A stretch of 64,000 nucleotides of DNA from contig QCBP01000002.1 in NCBI GenBank assembly GCA_003279055.1, forward strand, positions 99,511 to 163,510, in the 5' to 3' direction. This document shows, piece after piece, positions 19,575 to 27,854 of this stretch (position 1 is the first letter of the stretch; each line of letters begins with the position of its first letter). The notes below the pieces were generated by a model. The model ran no database searches. It worked only from the letters and a program-made list of their open reading frames with translations, and was not told the DNA's origin. The DNA comes from Prochlorococcus sp. AG-347-I21. Its GTDB lineage: Bacteria > Cyanobacteriota > Cyanobacteriia > PCC-6307 > Cyanobiaceae. Both the position numbers and the translations under genes were made by a program.

Positions 19575-19617
19575 GTAACAACGACTACTAGACACTAATA
19601 AGTTTTTTGAGCAAAAT
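19575..19617 (+). promoter_or_regulatory. NtcA site and promoter of the ammonium transporter gene
   Basis: GTA-N8-TAC at 19575-19588 matches the NtcA consensus exactly. A weak -10 candidate, CAAAAT at 19612-19617, lies 23 bp downstream, close to the usual class II spacing; TTAAAT at 19617-19622 is another candidate. The ATG is at 19672. This fits nitrogen control of ammonium uptake by NtcA, whose gene is also in this window. Confidence 0.65.
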
Positions 19618-19671
19618 TAAATATGAAAGGAAACAGCACAAACTGTTTTTTTGCAGATCTAATTTTTTTTT

Positions 19672-21132
19672 ATGACCACTGCTTTGCAAACGCCTCAAAG
19701 GCGCTCTAGGTCCAGATTACAAGATGCAAGTCTTGTTAATGGACCTATGCTCCTTTTGAGGAGTATTCGAGGATTTAGTTCAAACCGCTCAATGTTGTGG
19801 CTTGCAACTGTTCCTTTAGCTTTGTTTGGTTTAGGTATTTTTAATCTTTCAGCTCACGCAGCTGATTTACCTGAGTTGAATGCAGCTTTTCTTGCTAACA
19901 ATTTATGGCTTTTGATCGCTACTATTTTAGTGATCTTTATGAACGCTGGTTTCGCTATGGTTGAGGCAGGTATGTGTCGTTCTAAGAACGCAGTAAACAT
20001 CCTTGCTAAAAACCTATTCGTATTTGCTCTAGCTGTAACCTCTTATTGGTTTATTGGCTATTCATTAATGTACGGAGGTAGTGTTGCTGACGGATGGCTT
20101 TACTTTGGAGGCTTATTTTTTGATCCAACAGTTACTGCTGATATGGTAACTGATGCTGGATTAGTCCCAACAGTTGATTTCTTGTTCCAGTCTGCATTTG
20201 CAGGAACTGCGGCAACTATCGTATCCGGTCTTGTTGCTGAAAGAGTTAAATTTGGAGAATTTGTTGTTTTTGCTGTCGTATTAACTGCATTTATATATCC
20301 AATTGCTGGTAGCTGGAAATGGAATGGAGGTTGGCTTGATTCTTTAGGTTTTGTAGACTTTGCTGGTTCTTCAATTGTTCACTCAGTTGGAGCATGGGCG
20401 GGTCTTGTAGGAGCTATGCTTCTTGGACCAAGAATTGGCAAATACTCTGATGGGAAACCACAGGCTATGCCAGGACACAACATGGCTATAGCTACTCTAG
20501 GTGCATTAGTTCTATGGATTGGTTGGTATGGTTTTAACCCCGGTTCTCAACTTGCTATGGATCAATGGGTTCCATATGTTGCTGTAACAACTACTTTGGC
20601 AGCAGCAGCTGGTGCTATTGGTGCAACTATTGTTTCAACATTAACTTCTGGTAAGCCTGATCTTACAATGATAATTAACGGAATCCTAGCTGGTTTGGTT
20701 AGTATCACTGCTGGTTGTGGTGATATGACACTTGCTGGAGCCTGGTTTGCAGGTCTAGTGGGAGGAATTATCGTTGTATTTTCTGTTGCAGCACTTGATG
20801 CCGCTGAGATCGATGATCCTGTAGGTGCATTCTCTGTTCACGGAGTTTGTGGTGTATGGGGTACTGTTGTTATCGGTCTTTGGGGTACAGCTGTACAAGG
20901 TGATGGAGCAGGTATGGGATTGTTCAATGGCGGAGGTATTACCCTTCTTCTAGTTCAAGCTCTTGGTGCCGCAGCTTATGCTATTTGGACACTGGTTACT
21001 TGCTGGATTGCCTGGTCTGTAATTGGAGGATTATTCGGTGGAATCCGAGTATCTGAAGAGGAAGAGACTCAAGGCTTAGATATAGGAGAGCATGGAATGG
21101 AAGCATATCCAGACTTTGCATCTGCTAAATAA
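19672..21132 (+). CDS. amt1: Ammonium transporter
   Basis: Plasma-membrane Amt/MEP/Rh channel for ammonium uptake. A polar N-terminal tail (about residues 1-38) and a signal-like hydrophobic segment ending SAHA (near residue 63) precede eleven membrane helices. The core has NAGFAMVEAGMCR, the conserved aspartate in DFAGSSIVHSVG (near residue 237, E. coli Asp160 equivalent) and the twin pore histidines in VHSVGAW and VHGVCGVWG. The 486-residue length fits cyanobacterial Amt1. Codon use is more optimised and G+C-richer than its neighbours, a sign of high expression. It is preceded by an NtcA site and followed by a strong terminator. Confidence 0.96.
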   Translation: MTTALQTPQRRSRSRLQDASLVNGPMLLLRSIRGFSSNRSMLWLATVPLALFGLGIFNLSAHAADLPELNAAFLANNLWLLIATILVIFMNAGFAMVEAGMCRSKNAVNILAKNLFVFALAVTSYWFIGYSLMYGGSVADGWLYFGGLFFDPTVTADMVTDAGLVPTVDFLFQSAFAGTAATIVSGLVAERVKFGEFVVFAVVLTAFIYPIAGSWKWNGGWLDSLGFVDFAGSSIVHSVGAWAGLVGAMLLGPRIGKYSDGKPQAMPGHNMAIATLGALVLWIGWYGFNPGSQLAMDQWVPYVAVTTTLAAAAGAIGATIVSTLTSGKPDLTMIINGILAGLVSITAGCGDMTLAGAWFAGLVGGIIVVFSVAALDAAEIDDPVGAFSVHGVCGVWGTVVIGLWGTAVQGDGAGMGLFNGGGITLLLVQALGAAAYAIWTLVTCWIAWSVIGGLFGGIRVSEEEETQGLDIGEHGMEAYPDFASAK

Positions 21133-21151
21133 TCTAACTAAAAATTAATTT

Positions 21152-21186
21152 AAGAAACCTGACTTATGTCAGGTTTCTTTTTTTTT
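21152..21186 (+). terminator. Strong intrinsic terminator after amt1
   Basis: AAGAAACCTGAC-TTAT-GTCAGGTTTCTT is a perfect 12-bp stem with a four-base loop followed by a run of Ts. It lies 20 bp after the amt1 stop codon and 36 bp before the ispH start. It is the clearest factor-independent terminator in the window. Confidence 0.93.
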
Positions 21187-21221
21187 ACGAAAAATTATTT
21201 AAAACGTTGTAATATAATAAG

Positions 21222-22418
21222 ATGGATACTCAAGCTTTTAGAAGATCCCTTCATCATTCTGATAGATACAATAGAAGGGGTTTCGATTCTCCAACAAAAA
21301 GAGCTCAAGCGTTAGAAGAAGCTTACCAAAGTGATTTGATAAGTTCTATTAGAGATAATGGTTTCACTTACACTAAAGGCAGATTAAATATCAAGTTAGC
21401 CCAAGCCTTCGGTTTCTGCTGGGGAGTTGAAAGAGCTGTAGCAATGGCTTATGAAACTAGAAGACATTACCCTAATGAAAATATATGGATAACAAACGAA
21501 ATAATTCATAATCCCTCGGTTAATGATCATTTAAGAAAAATGAATGTGAAATTCATTTCAGCTAAAAATGGAATTAAAGATTTTTCTTTAGTTTCTAATG
21601 GGGATGTTGTTATACTGCCTGCCTTTGGGGCTACTGTTCAAGAAATGAAACTCTTGCATGAGAAAGGTTGTCATATCATTGATACAACTTGTCCATGGGT
21701 TTCTAAGGTTTGGCATACAGTTGAAAAACATAAAAAACATGTTTTCACATCAATTATTCATGGAAAATTTAAACATGAAGAGACTCTCGCTACAAGTTCA
21801 TTCGCAGGTAAATATTTAGTTGTACTAGACCTTGAAGAAGCAAATTATGTATCTGAATATATTCTTGGAAGAGGTAGTAGAAAAGAGTTCATGAACAAAT
21901 TTTCTCAAGCTTGTTCTAATGGATTTGATCCTGATAAAGATTTAGATAGAGTTGGAGTTGCTAACCAGACAACAATGCTTAAAAGCGAGACCGAAGAAAT
22001 TGGAAAACTTTTTGAAAGAACCATGTTAAAAAAATTTGGACCAGAAAACCTAAATAGTCACTTTCTTGCTTTTAATACTATTTGTGATGCAACTGAAGAA
22101 AGACAAGATGCAATGTTCTCTCTGGTTGATGAAGACCTCGATATCCTTGTCGTTATAGGTGGCTTCAATTCTTCCAATACAACTCACTTACAAGAAATAG
22201 CAATTACTAAAGAAATTTCTTCTTTTCACATAGATACTCCAGATAGAATATCAGTTGAAGAAAATTCCATATTGCATAAACCATTAGGATCAGATTTAGA
22301 ACTTAAAAAGAACTTTTTACCTAGTGGAAATATAAACGTTGGAATTACCTCAGGTGCATCTACTCCTGATAAGGTGGTTGCAGATGTTATTGAGAAGTTA
22401 ATTGATATAGCTTCATAA
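21222..22418 (+). CDS. ispH: 4-hydroxy-3-methylbut-2-enyl diphosphate reductase
   Basis: Last enzyme of the MEP pathway; makes IPP and DMAPP for carotenoids, phytol and quinones. The three cluster cysteines are at [10 protein letters not shown] (residue 66), [10 protein letters not shown] and [12 protein letters not shown]. The 398-residue length with an N-terminal extension of about 55 residues matches the cyanobacterial/plastid form rather than the roughly 310-residue E. coli form. In these organisms ferredoxin is the likely electron donor. Confidence 0.95.
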   Translation: MDTQAFRRSLHHSDRYNRRGFDSPTKRAQALEEAYQSDLISSIRDNGFTYTKGRLNIKLAQAFGFCWGVERAVAMAYETRRHYPNENIWITNEIIHNPSVNDHLRKMNVKFISAKNGIKDFSLVSNGDVVILPAFGATVQEMKLLHEKGCHIIDTTCPWVSKVWHTVEKHKKHVFTSIIHGKFKHEETLATSSFAGKYLVVLDLEEANYVSEYILGRGSRKEFMNKFSQACSNGFDPDKDLDRVGVANQTTMLKSETEEIGKLFERTMLKKFGPENLNSHFLAFNTICDATEERQDAMFSLVDEDLDILVVIGGFNSSNTTHLQEIAITKEISSFHIDTPDRISVEENSILHKPLGSDLELKKNFLPSGNINVGITSGASTPDKVVADVIEKLIDIAS

Positions 22419-22522
22419 AATTTCCATATACTTTGTAACTTTGCTTAGTTTTTTTAATTTATAAGTCAGATAATTCCTAAAGATTGACTTTATTAACTAG
22501 AATAATGGAAAATTTATGAAGT

Positions 22523-23083
22523 ATGGAAGACCAACAACAAACTAATAAGCCTCAAACTGCAAGTATGAATAGAACTAAAGCTCCTCAAAAAGTTGAAGTT
22601 GTAGTAGCTAATCCATCTTCAGGTTCAGAAGTCAATATTCTTGGAGAACTATCAATTTTTGTTTTAAGAATAGGTTTTTGTGCTTTGATGATTCATCATG
22701 GCCTTGAGAAACTTCAGGATCCTCAAGGTTTTGCTGAGTTTGTAGTAGGTAAGTACTTCCCATTTCTTCCGGGTGATCCCGTTATTTGGACTTTTGGAGC
22801 AGCAATCACTCAGTTAGTCTGCCCATTAGGATTGGCTACAGGGGTTTTTGCAAGGCTTTCTTCCCTTGGACTATTCTCTACAATGGCATTTGCTGTTTAT
22901 TTTCATCTATTAGATACTGGACTAGAAGGTTTCCCTCTAGCAGTAGTCGAAGGTCACAACTATGCATTCGAATTGTCCTTTATTTATGGCGCTATATCTC
23001 TTTACTTTTTGTGCGCAGGTCCAGGAAGGCTCTCTTTATTTAGGAAGACTAACAAGATTACCTATTACCCAAAATCATCATAA
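22523..23083 (+). CDS. DoxX family membrane protein
   Basis: Four hydrophobic segments in the last 140 residues follow a polar, proline/glutamine-rich N-terminus of about 45 residues. LRIGFCALMIHHGLEKLQDPQGFAEFV-type residues (MIHHGLEKL) and the glycine-rich third helix GLATGVFARLSSLGLFSTM fit the DoxX/DUF417-like family, some members of which take part in membrane redox reactions with thiols. The precise function is unknown. It converges on purH with 1 bp between the stops. Confidence 0.75.
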   Translation: MEDQQQTNKPQTASMNRTKAPQKVEVVVANPSSGSEVNILGELSIFVLRIGFCALMIHHGLEKLQDPQGFAEFVVGKYFPFLPGDPVIWTFGAAITQLVCPLGLATGVFARLSSLGLFSTMAFAVYFHLLDTGLEGFPLAVVEGHNYAFELSFIYGAISLYFLCAGPGRLSLFRKTNKITYYPKSS

Positions 23084-23084
23084 A

Positions 23085-24638
23085 TTAGTGCAAAAAATGC
23101 CTTTTATGAGTGAATATCATTGATATTCCTTTTGAATTACACATATCAATACTTTCTTGGTCTCTTAAACTTCCTCCTGGCTGGATAATAGCTTTTATTC
23201 CATACTCATTTGCAATCTCTACAGTATCTGCAAACGGAAAAAATCCATCGCTGGCCAAAACAGCCTCAGAACATAATCCTTTAGCAGCTTGTAATGCAAT
23301 TTTCGCTGCTCCAACTCTATTCATTTGTCCAGCTCCAATCCCAAGAGTTTTTTGGTCTTTTGCAATAACAATTGCATTTGATTTTACGTGTTTACAAATT
23401 TTCCAGGCAAAATTAAGATCTAAATTCATTTGATTGCTAGGATTTTTTTGAGTTACTGTAATCCAACTTTCAGTCTTATCTTCACTATTGTCAGTTTCTT
23501 GGATTAGTAATCCTCCCATTATTGATTTAGTAGAATTTTGTTTCTTCTTGGGAAGTTTATCTTTTGAAAACCTTAAAATTCTTAAATTCTTTTTGATTTT
23601 TAAAATATCTAAAGCTTCTTCATCAAACGATGGAGCGACTACACACTCTAAGAAAATATCTTTGAGATGAATTGCGGTCTCACTATCAACATTTGAATTA
23701 AAAGCAACTATGCCACCAAATGCACTAATTGAGTCGCACTCTAGAGCATTTAAAAATGCTTGAGACGCGGAATTACTTATAGAGGCACCACAAGGGTTAT
23801 TGTGTTTTAGGATTACAGAAGCGTAATTGTTTGTGAGAGGAATATCTTTTTCGTCATAGCTAAATTCTAAAACTGTTGAAAGCGCAGATTCAAGATCTAA
23901 TAAATTGTTATAACTTAAATCTTTACCTTGTAATTGTTCTGCTGAGTTCCATCCAATATTACTTAACCCATACCAAAAAGCATTTTGATGGGGATTTTCC
24001 CCGTACCTTAAGGTCCTTATTAGTGGATATGATTCAATATATTTTGATGATTGTAAATCTCTTTCTTTTCTTATCCAATTAGATATTGCAGTGTCATAGT
24101 CAGCTGTATGTTGAAAAGCTTCAAAGGCTAATTTTGCTTTATATGATTCATTTAATCCTCCTTGATTTATTTCTTCGAGAAATTCTTGATATTGACTAGG
24201 ATCTACTAAAACTGAAACGTCTTTATGATTTTTAGCCGCAGAACGAATCATTGATGGCCCTCCTATATCAATATTTTCAATAGCATCTTCCCATTTAGAT
24301 CCATTTTCAATAGTTTTCTTAAAAGGATATAAATTGACAACTACCAAGTCAATTAATTCAAGATCATTTGTTTCTATTTCTTTTTTATGTTCTTCATCAG
24401 TTCTCTTGGCTAATATTCCCCCGTGTATTTTTGGATGTAGAGTTTTAACTCTTCCTCCAAGGATTTCTGGAGAATTGGTAAATTCTGCAACTTTAATAAC
24501 CGGAATTTTTGCTTCTGTCAAATATTTAGCAGTTCCTCCACTTGATAGAATTTTATAGTTAAATTTTTCTACCAACTCCTTACAAAATGGGATTATATTT
24601 TTTTTATCAGAGACACTTACTAAAGCTAATGGTGACAT
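23085..24638 (-). CDS. purH: Bifunctional AICAR transformylase/IMP cyclohydrolase
   Basis: Final two steps of IMP synthesis. The N-terminal MGS-like cyclohydrolase domain has LSSGGTAKYL and GRVKTLHPKIHGG (residues about 30-75), and the AICAR formyltransferase domain has LKHNNPCGASI near 275 and SDGFFPFADTVEIA near 465, with the conserved K-H of the active site in LKHNNPCG. The length of 517 is normal. It is divergent from the esterase gene with a 33-bp gap, so the promoters must overlap or lie within the coding ends. Confidence 0.96.
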   Translation of the reverse strand: MSPLALVSVSDKKNIIPFCKELVEKFNYKILSSGGTAKYLTEAKIPVIKVAEFTNSPEILGGRVKTLHPKIHGGILAKRTDEEHKKEIETNDLELIDLVVVNLYPFKKTIENGSKWEDAIENIDIGGPSMIRSAAKNHKDVSVLVDPSQYQEFLEEINQGGLNESYKAKLAFEAFQHTADYDTAISNWIRKERDLQSSKYIESYPLIRTLRYGENPHQNAFWYGLSNIGWNSAEQLQGKDLSYNNLLDLESALSTVLEFSYDEKDIPLTNNYASVILKHNNPCGASISNSASQAFLNALECDSISAFGGIVAFNSNVDSETAIHLKDIFLECVVAPSFDEEALDILKIKKNLRILRFSKDKLPKKKQNSTKSIMGGLLIQETDNSEDKTESWITVTQKNPSNQMNLDLNFAWKICKHVKSNAIVIAKDQKTLGIGAGQMNRVGAAKIALQAAKGLCSEAVLASDGFFPFADTVEIANEYGIKAIIQPGGSLRDQESIDMCNSKGISMIFTHKRHFLH

Positions 24639-24671
24639 TATTGAAAAGTTTGTTTACTTAAGAATATAAAC

Positions 24672-25289
24672 ATGAAATACGATATCAATCATGAATTTGT
24701 TTCGATTAGCTCTCAAACTGCAACTCATAGAATTATTTTGATGCATGGTTGGGGAGCTGATTCAGATGACCTTCTAGCAGTTGGAAAGGAGATTATAGAT
24801 AAAATAAATTTTGATTTCGAGTTGATTTCTTTGAGGGCTCCTGGATTGCATCCAAGTGGGCAGGGAAGACAGTGGTATCGATTATACCCACATGATTGGA
24901 ACGAAGCACAGGTTGAAGTTAATAAACTTTTAGTTACATTAAATAAATTTGATACTGATGAAATTCCTCTTAGAAAAACAATTTTGTTGGGTTTCTCTCA
25001 AGGAGCAGCTATGGCAGTTGATGCAGGATTGAAATTAAATCTAGGATTAATCGTTTCTTGCAGTGGTTATCCACACCCAACTTGGAATCCTGAAGAAAAA
25101 TTTCCACCATTAATTGTTAGTCATGGCTTATCAGATGATGTGGTTCCTATACAAGCTTCTAGGATTATTTATGAAAAGGTTAAAAGTAAATCTATTAATT
25201 TCTGCGAATTAATAGAATTTGATGGTTTTCACCAAATTGATTCAAATTTAATTGATCTTATAAGTTCAAAGATTAGTAAAATTTTTTAA
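24672..25289 (+). CDS. Carboxylesterase/phospholipase-like alpha/beta hydrolase
   Basis: A serine hydrolase of the YpfH/acyl-protein thioesterase group: oxyanion stretch ILMHGWGADSDDL near residue 23, nucleophile elbow GFSQGAAMAV near residue 108, acid in HGLSDDVVP and the catalytic histidine in DGFHQI. All three triad residues are present. The natural substrate is unknown. The length of 205 fits. It overlaps the DUF3155 gene tail to tail by 4 bp. Confidence 0.85.
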   Translation: MKYDINHEFVSISSQTATHRIILMHGWGADSDDLLAVGKEIIDKINFDFELISLRAPGLHPSGQGRQWYRLYPHDWNEAQVEVNKLLVTLNKFDTDEIPLRKTILLGFSQGAAMAVDAGLKLNLGLIVSCSGYPHPTWNPEEKFPPLIVSHGLSDDVVPIQASRIIYEKVKSKSINFCELIEFDGFHQIDSNLIDLISSKISKIF

Positions 25290-25654
25290 ACAAAAGCATA
25301 TTCGTATTCTTCAATCTCTTCCCAATCATCTGCAGTAAGTTCTAGACCTTCAAATATTTTATCTTCACCAATTCCTTCAACTACGACTTTTAGTGATGGG
25401 AATAGGAAATGATTTTCTTCAGCATATTGGGCGCTAAATAACCCTTTTTCTCCCCAAAAAAATCTATCAGTGGTATGTTCATTTCTTCGAACGTTAAAAA
25501 CTGAAGGAGCAGACAAAGCATTTTCAGCTATAAATCGTCTTGCAGCTGTCACTGGTTTATGTTTACCGGTTTCGATATGATAAATAGGTACATGTGCCAT
25601 TACTCTTTGGCCTGCCAATCTTCTTCTACTTATTCTTTTTCTTTTTTTTGACAT
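25286..25654 (-). CDS. DUF3155 family protein, 122 aa
   Basis: A cyanobacterial protein of unknown role. The first 15 residues are almost all basic (SKKRKRISRRRLAGQR), followed by a region with THIS-type conserved residues YHIETGKHKPVTAARRFI and an acidic C-terminus (DDWEEIEEYEYAFV). The basic head suggests nucleic acid or ribosome contact, which is my inference. Its 247-bp upstream gap is the most hairpin-rich region of the window, and a long 5' leader is possible. Confidence 0.75.
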   Translation of the reverse strand: MSKKRKRISRRRLAGQRVMAHVPIYHIETGKHKPVTAARRFIAENALSAPSVFNVRRNEHTTDRFFWGEKGLFSAQYAEENHFLFPSLKVVVEGIGEDKIFEGLELTADDWEEIEEYEYAFV

Positions 25655-25681
25655 TGATTGGTACTCCTGAAATTATTAATG

Positions 25682-25710
25682 AGATTAGTCTTATTTATTT
25701 TTACTAATCT
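25682..25710. repeat. 8-bp inverted repeat in the DUF3155 5' region
   Basis: AGATTAGT at 25682-25689 and ACTAATCT at 25703-25710 are perfect reverse complements separated by 13 AT-rich bases. It lies 28 bp upstream of the DUF3155 start (minus strand) and next to TATATA at 25711, a possible -10 for the plus-strand hairpin cluster. It may be an operator or leader hairpin. Confidence 0.35.
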
Positions 25711-25740
25711 TATATATGTGATTTTTAATTCACTTCAAAT

Positions 25741-25891
25741 TACATAGAGGACCCATCAACCTCTGATGTAGCTTAAAATATGATCAAGTGTTCATATTTA
25801 AGGCTGGCTAAAGTCAGACCTCCTTACATCTTAATACTTTTTTCATATTTTACAAGCCCTTTTTAGAAATTTTTTTAAAAATTTCTAAAAA
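25741..25891 (+). ncRNA. Candidate structured RNA: three tandem stem-loops and a terminator-like hairpin
   Basis: Hairpin 1: TACATAGAGG (25741-25750) pairs with CCTCTGATGTA (25760-25770) with one bulge. Hairpin 2: 25771-25783 pairs with 25792-25804 in 13 positions with one mismatch and one G-U. Hairpin 3: GGCTGGC (25802-25808) pairs with GTCAGACC (25813-25820), sharing three bases with hairpin 2. A perfect 15-bp arm hairpin, TTTTTAGAAATTTTT with its complement (25860-25891), ends 10 bp before the kinase ATG. No ORF or tRNA explains it. It may be an independent small RNA, possibly already a known Yfr, or the kinase leader; the strand is inferred. Confidence 0.4.
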
Positions 25892-25901
25892 TTTTATTAC
25901 T

Positions 25902-27038
25902 ATGAACATCTCAAAAAAATTTGAAGAACTTATTACAACACAACTAGAGAGTTTTGGTTGCTCAATGGGAGTTACTCATTTAGTTATCTATCTTGCTTCG
26001 GCTGAGCAAGGAACTAAAGCCTCTTTTGAAATAATTGGTCAATGGCCACAAATAGACAGGCTTCTAATATCAATAGAAGATGATCCTTCACTAAAAGTTT
26101 CTTCTCCTAATAGAAGATGGTACCCCCTTCAAGAAAACGATATTTTACTTGGTGTCCTAAGGGTAGAAACTGATGTGAAAGGAGGCAATTGGCCAGTATC
26201 TCTTGATTCTCGATTGAAAGCACTTTCACTATCTTTGGCTAAATGCGTTTCTATCGAATTAGAACGTCAAAATAAAAATGAAGAAATCAAGTATTTAAAA
26301 AATCAGGTCAATGTCATAATCCATCAATTAAGGAATCCATTGGCAGCTCTAAGGACATATGCCAAATTACTAATAAAAAGACTTGGTTCAGATGATAACT
26401 CTATTGAAATAGTCGAACGCATGATAATAGAGCAAAAACAAATTAATCAATATATGGACTCTTTTGCTCAATTAAATTCACCTCTTGAACTGCCTCTAGA
26501 TATTGGAGAGGAAAGACTATTATTACCACCAAATTTAGATAATAATATAGATATAACTGTTCAGAGTTTATTGAGGCCAATATTAGAAAGAGGTAGAGCT
26601 AATGCTAACTTAGATAATAGAGATTGGACTGAGCCCTCTCTTTGGCCAGATTGGACTTTATCTCCACTAAAGGCAAAATATGCTGTAATTGCTGAAATTG
26701 TGGCCAATTTATTAGAAAATGCATTTAAATATGCCCAAAAAGATGCTGAGATTGGGCTCACAATTACGAGTAAAGGACTTTGCATATTTGATGATGGTAA
26801 AAAAATAACCAAAAATGAAAACGAAAAAATTTTCCAAAAAGGTTTTAGAGGGTCTGCCGCAAAAAAGAAGGACGGCACTGGCGTTGGTCTTTTTTTAGCG
26901 AGGAAATTAGCAAAACAAATTGGAGGAGACTTAAGATTGCTGGAAAATTCTAAGATTGATAATACTGAAAAATTAAAAAATCCTAATAAGAAAAATATTT
27001 TTTATTTAGAACTTCCTATAAAAGAATTGCATGCATAA
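25902..27038 (+). CDS. Soluble sensor histidine kinase (Hik2/CSK-like)
   Basis: An N-terminal GAF-like sensor domain (about residues 10-125) is followed by a dimerisation domain whose H-box is IIHQLRNPLAALRTYAKLL (phospho-acceptor His near residue 141) and a HATPase domain with the N-box ANLLENAFKYAQ, a shortened G1 (FDDGKKI) and the G2 box GTGVGLFLARKLAKQIGG. No membrane segments. The order and H-box resemble Hik2, the widespread cyanobacterial redox kinase related to plastid CSK; this assignment is from memory. The upstream leader holds the candidate structured RNA. Confidence 0.82.
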   Translation: MNISKKFEELITTQLESFGCSMGVTHLVIYLASAEQGTKASFEIIGQWPQIDRLLISIEDDPSLKVSSPNRRWYPLQENDILLGVLRVETDVKGGNWPVSLDSRLKALSLSLAKCVSIELERQNKNEEIKYLKNQVNVIIHQLRNPLAALRTYAKLLIKRLGSDDNSIEIVERMIIEQKQINQYMDSFAQLNSPLELPLDIGEERLLLPPNLDNNIDITVQSLLRPILERGRANANLDNRDWTEPSLWPDWTLSPLKAKYAVIAEIVANLLENAFKYAQKDAEIGLTITSKGLCIFDDGKKITKNENEKIFQKGFRGSAAKKKDGTGVGLFLARKLAKQIGGDLRLLENSKIDNTEKLKNPNKKNIFYLELPIKELHA

Positions 27039-27783
27039 ATAACATTGCAGTTTCGACTAGTACAATACTTGCACCGCAAGCATCTCCATTGAAGCCTCCA
27101 ATTTTATTCCCCAGTATGTTTGGGATAGAATAACTTAGAAAAATACCAACTAAAATAAGAATTAAAAATTTAATTAATATTGCTTGAGATGTAATTGAAA
27201 TTAATTGGCATGCAATGAAAATTAAAAGAAAAATAATGGATATCAAAGATTCTTTTTTAAATCCATTCCAAAACTTTTTGTGACTAATAGATTTTTTCTT
27301 ATGACTCATATATTTGAACTTTTCTATAAAAAATAAATTTGAAAATCTTCCCCAAAATAAGCATATTGGTAAAACAAAAAATATTAGGTTTTGAATTTTG
27401 AGTATGCAGCCAATTTGAATTAAAGTTATAAAAACTAGAGATTGAACTCCAAAGGACCCAACTTTACTGTCTTTCATAGCTTTTAAACGTTTCTTTTTAC
27501 CCGCAAAAATACCATCGAAAGTATCCATTAAACCATCAAGATGTAGACCACCAGTAATTAAATATCCTGAAGCTAAACAAATTAATGCAGATGCATAAAT
27601 TGACCAAGAGTTTGTCCTTAAAAAAAGAAAGATACAACTCTGTATTGTTCCAATAAAAAATCCTAACGGCGGCGCAAATTGTGCAATATTTTTAAATTCT
27701 GGATTAATTAAAGGTATCCTTGGAAATGTCGTATAGAAAATCCAAGATCCTGCTAAATTTTTTATTAAATATTTTCTGATGAT
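27016..27783 (-). CDS. cobS: Adenosylcobinamide-GDP ribazoletransferase, no canonical start codon
   Basis: Joins adenosylcobinamide-GDP to alpha-ribazole in the membrane, the last assembly step of cobalamin or pseudocobalamin. The signature GGLHLDGLMDTFDGIFAG-type metal motif (HLDGLMDTFDG) and DSKVGSFG are intact, with five or six membrane helices. The first ATG (27528) lies after half of this motif, so the true protein must begin earlier: the same frame continues up through GSWIFYTTFPRIP to stop codons at 27796. No ATG, GTG or TTG occurs there; the likely start is the ATC at 27781-27783 (then IRKYL), or an ATG at 27799-27797 in another frame if one base is wrong. The last 23 bp overlap the histidine kinase gene. 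Confidence 0.8.
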   Translation of the reverse strand: MIRKYLIKNLAGSWIFYTTFPRIPLINPEFKNIAQFAPPLGFFIGTIQSCIFLFLRTNSWSIYASALICLASGYLITGGLHLDGLMDTFDGIFAGKKKRLKAMKDSKVGSFGVQSLVFITLIQIGCILKIQNLIFFVLPICLFWGRFSNLFFIEKFKYMSHKKKSISHKKFWNGFKKESLISIIFLLIFIACQLISITSQAILIKFLILILVGIFLSYSIPNILGNKIGGFNGDACGASIVLVETAMLFMHAILL

Positions 27784-27854
27784 ATAAAAATAGATTCATT
27801 AATAAATAATAGGGTAGATTAATAAAAAAAGATCAAAAAATTCTATAATTTATC

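Noticed and set aside
22458..22497. Inverted pair AAGTCA...TGACTT upstream of the DoxX gene
   Set aside because: Only six bases with a 16-base spacer; expected by chance in AT-rich sequence.
22786..23043. Plus-strand frame of 85 residues within the DoxX gene
   Set aside because: Alternative frame of a well-supported gene; arginine/serine-rich product typical of frame shadows.
26561..26878. Minus-strand frame of 105 residues within the histidine kinase
   Set aside because: Antisense to the conserved HATPase domain.
27016..27528. cobS read only from its first ATG (170 residues)
   Set aside because: Would cut off the N-terminal half of the conserved domain; the frame is plainly coding upstream.
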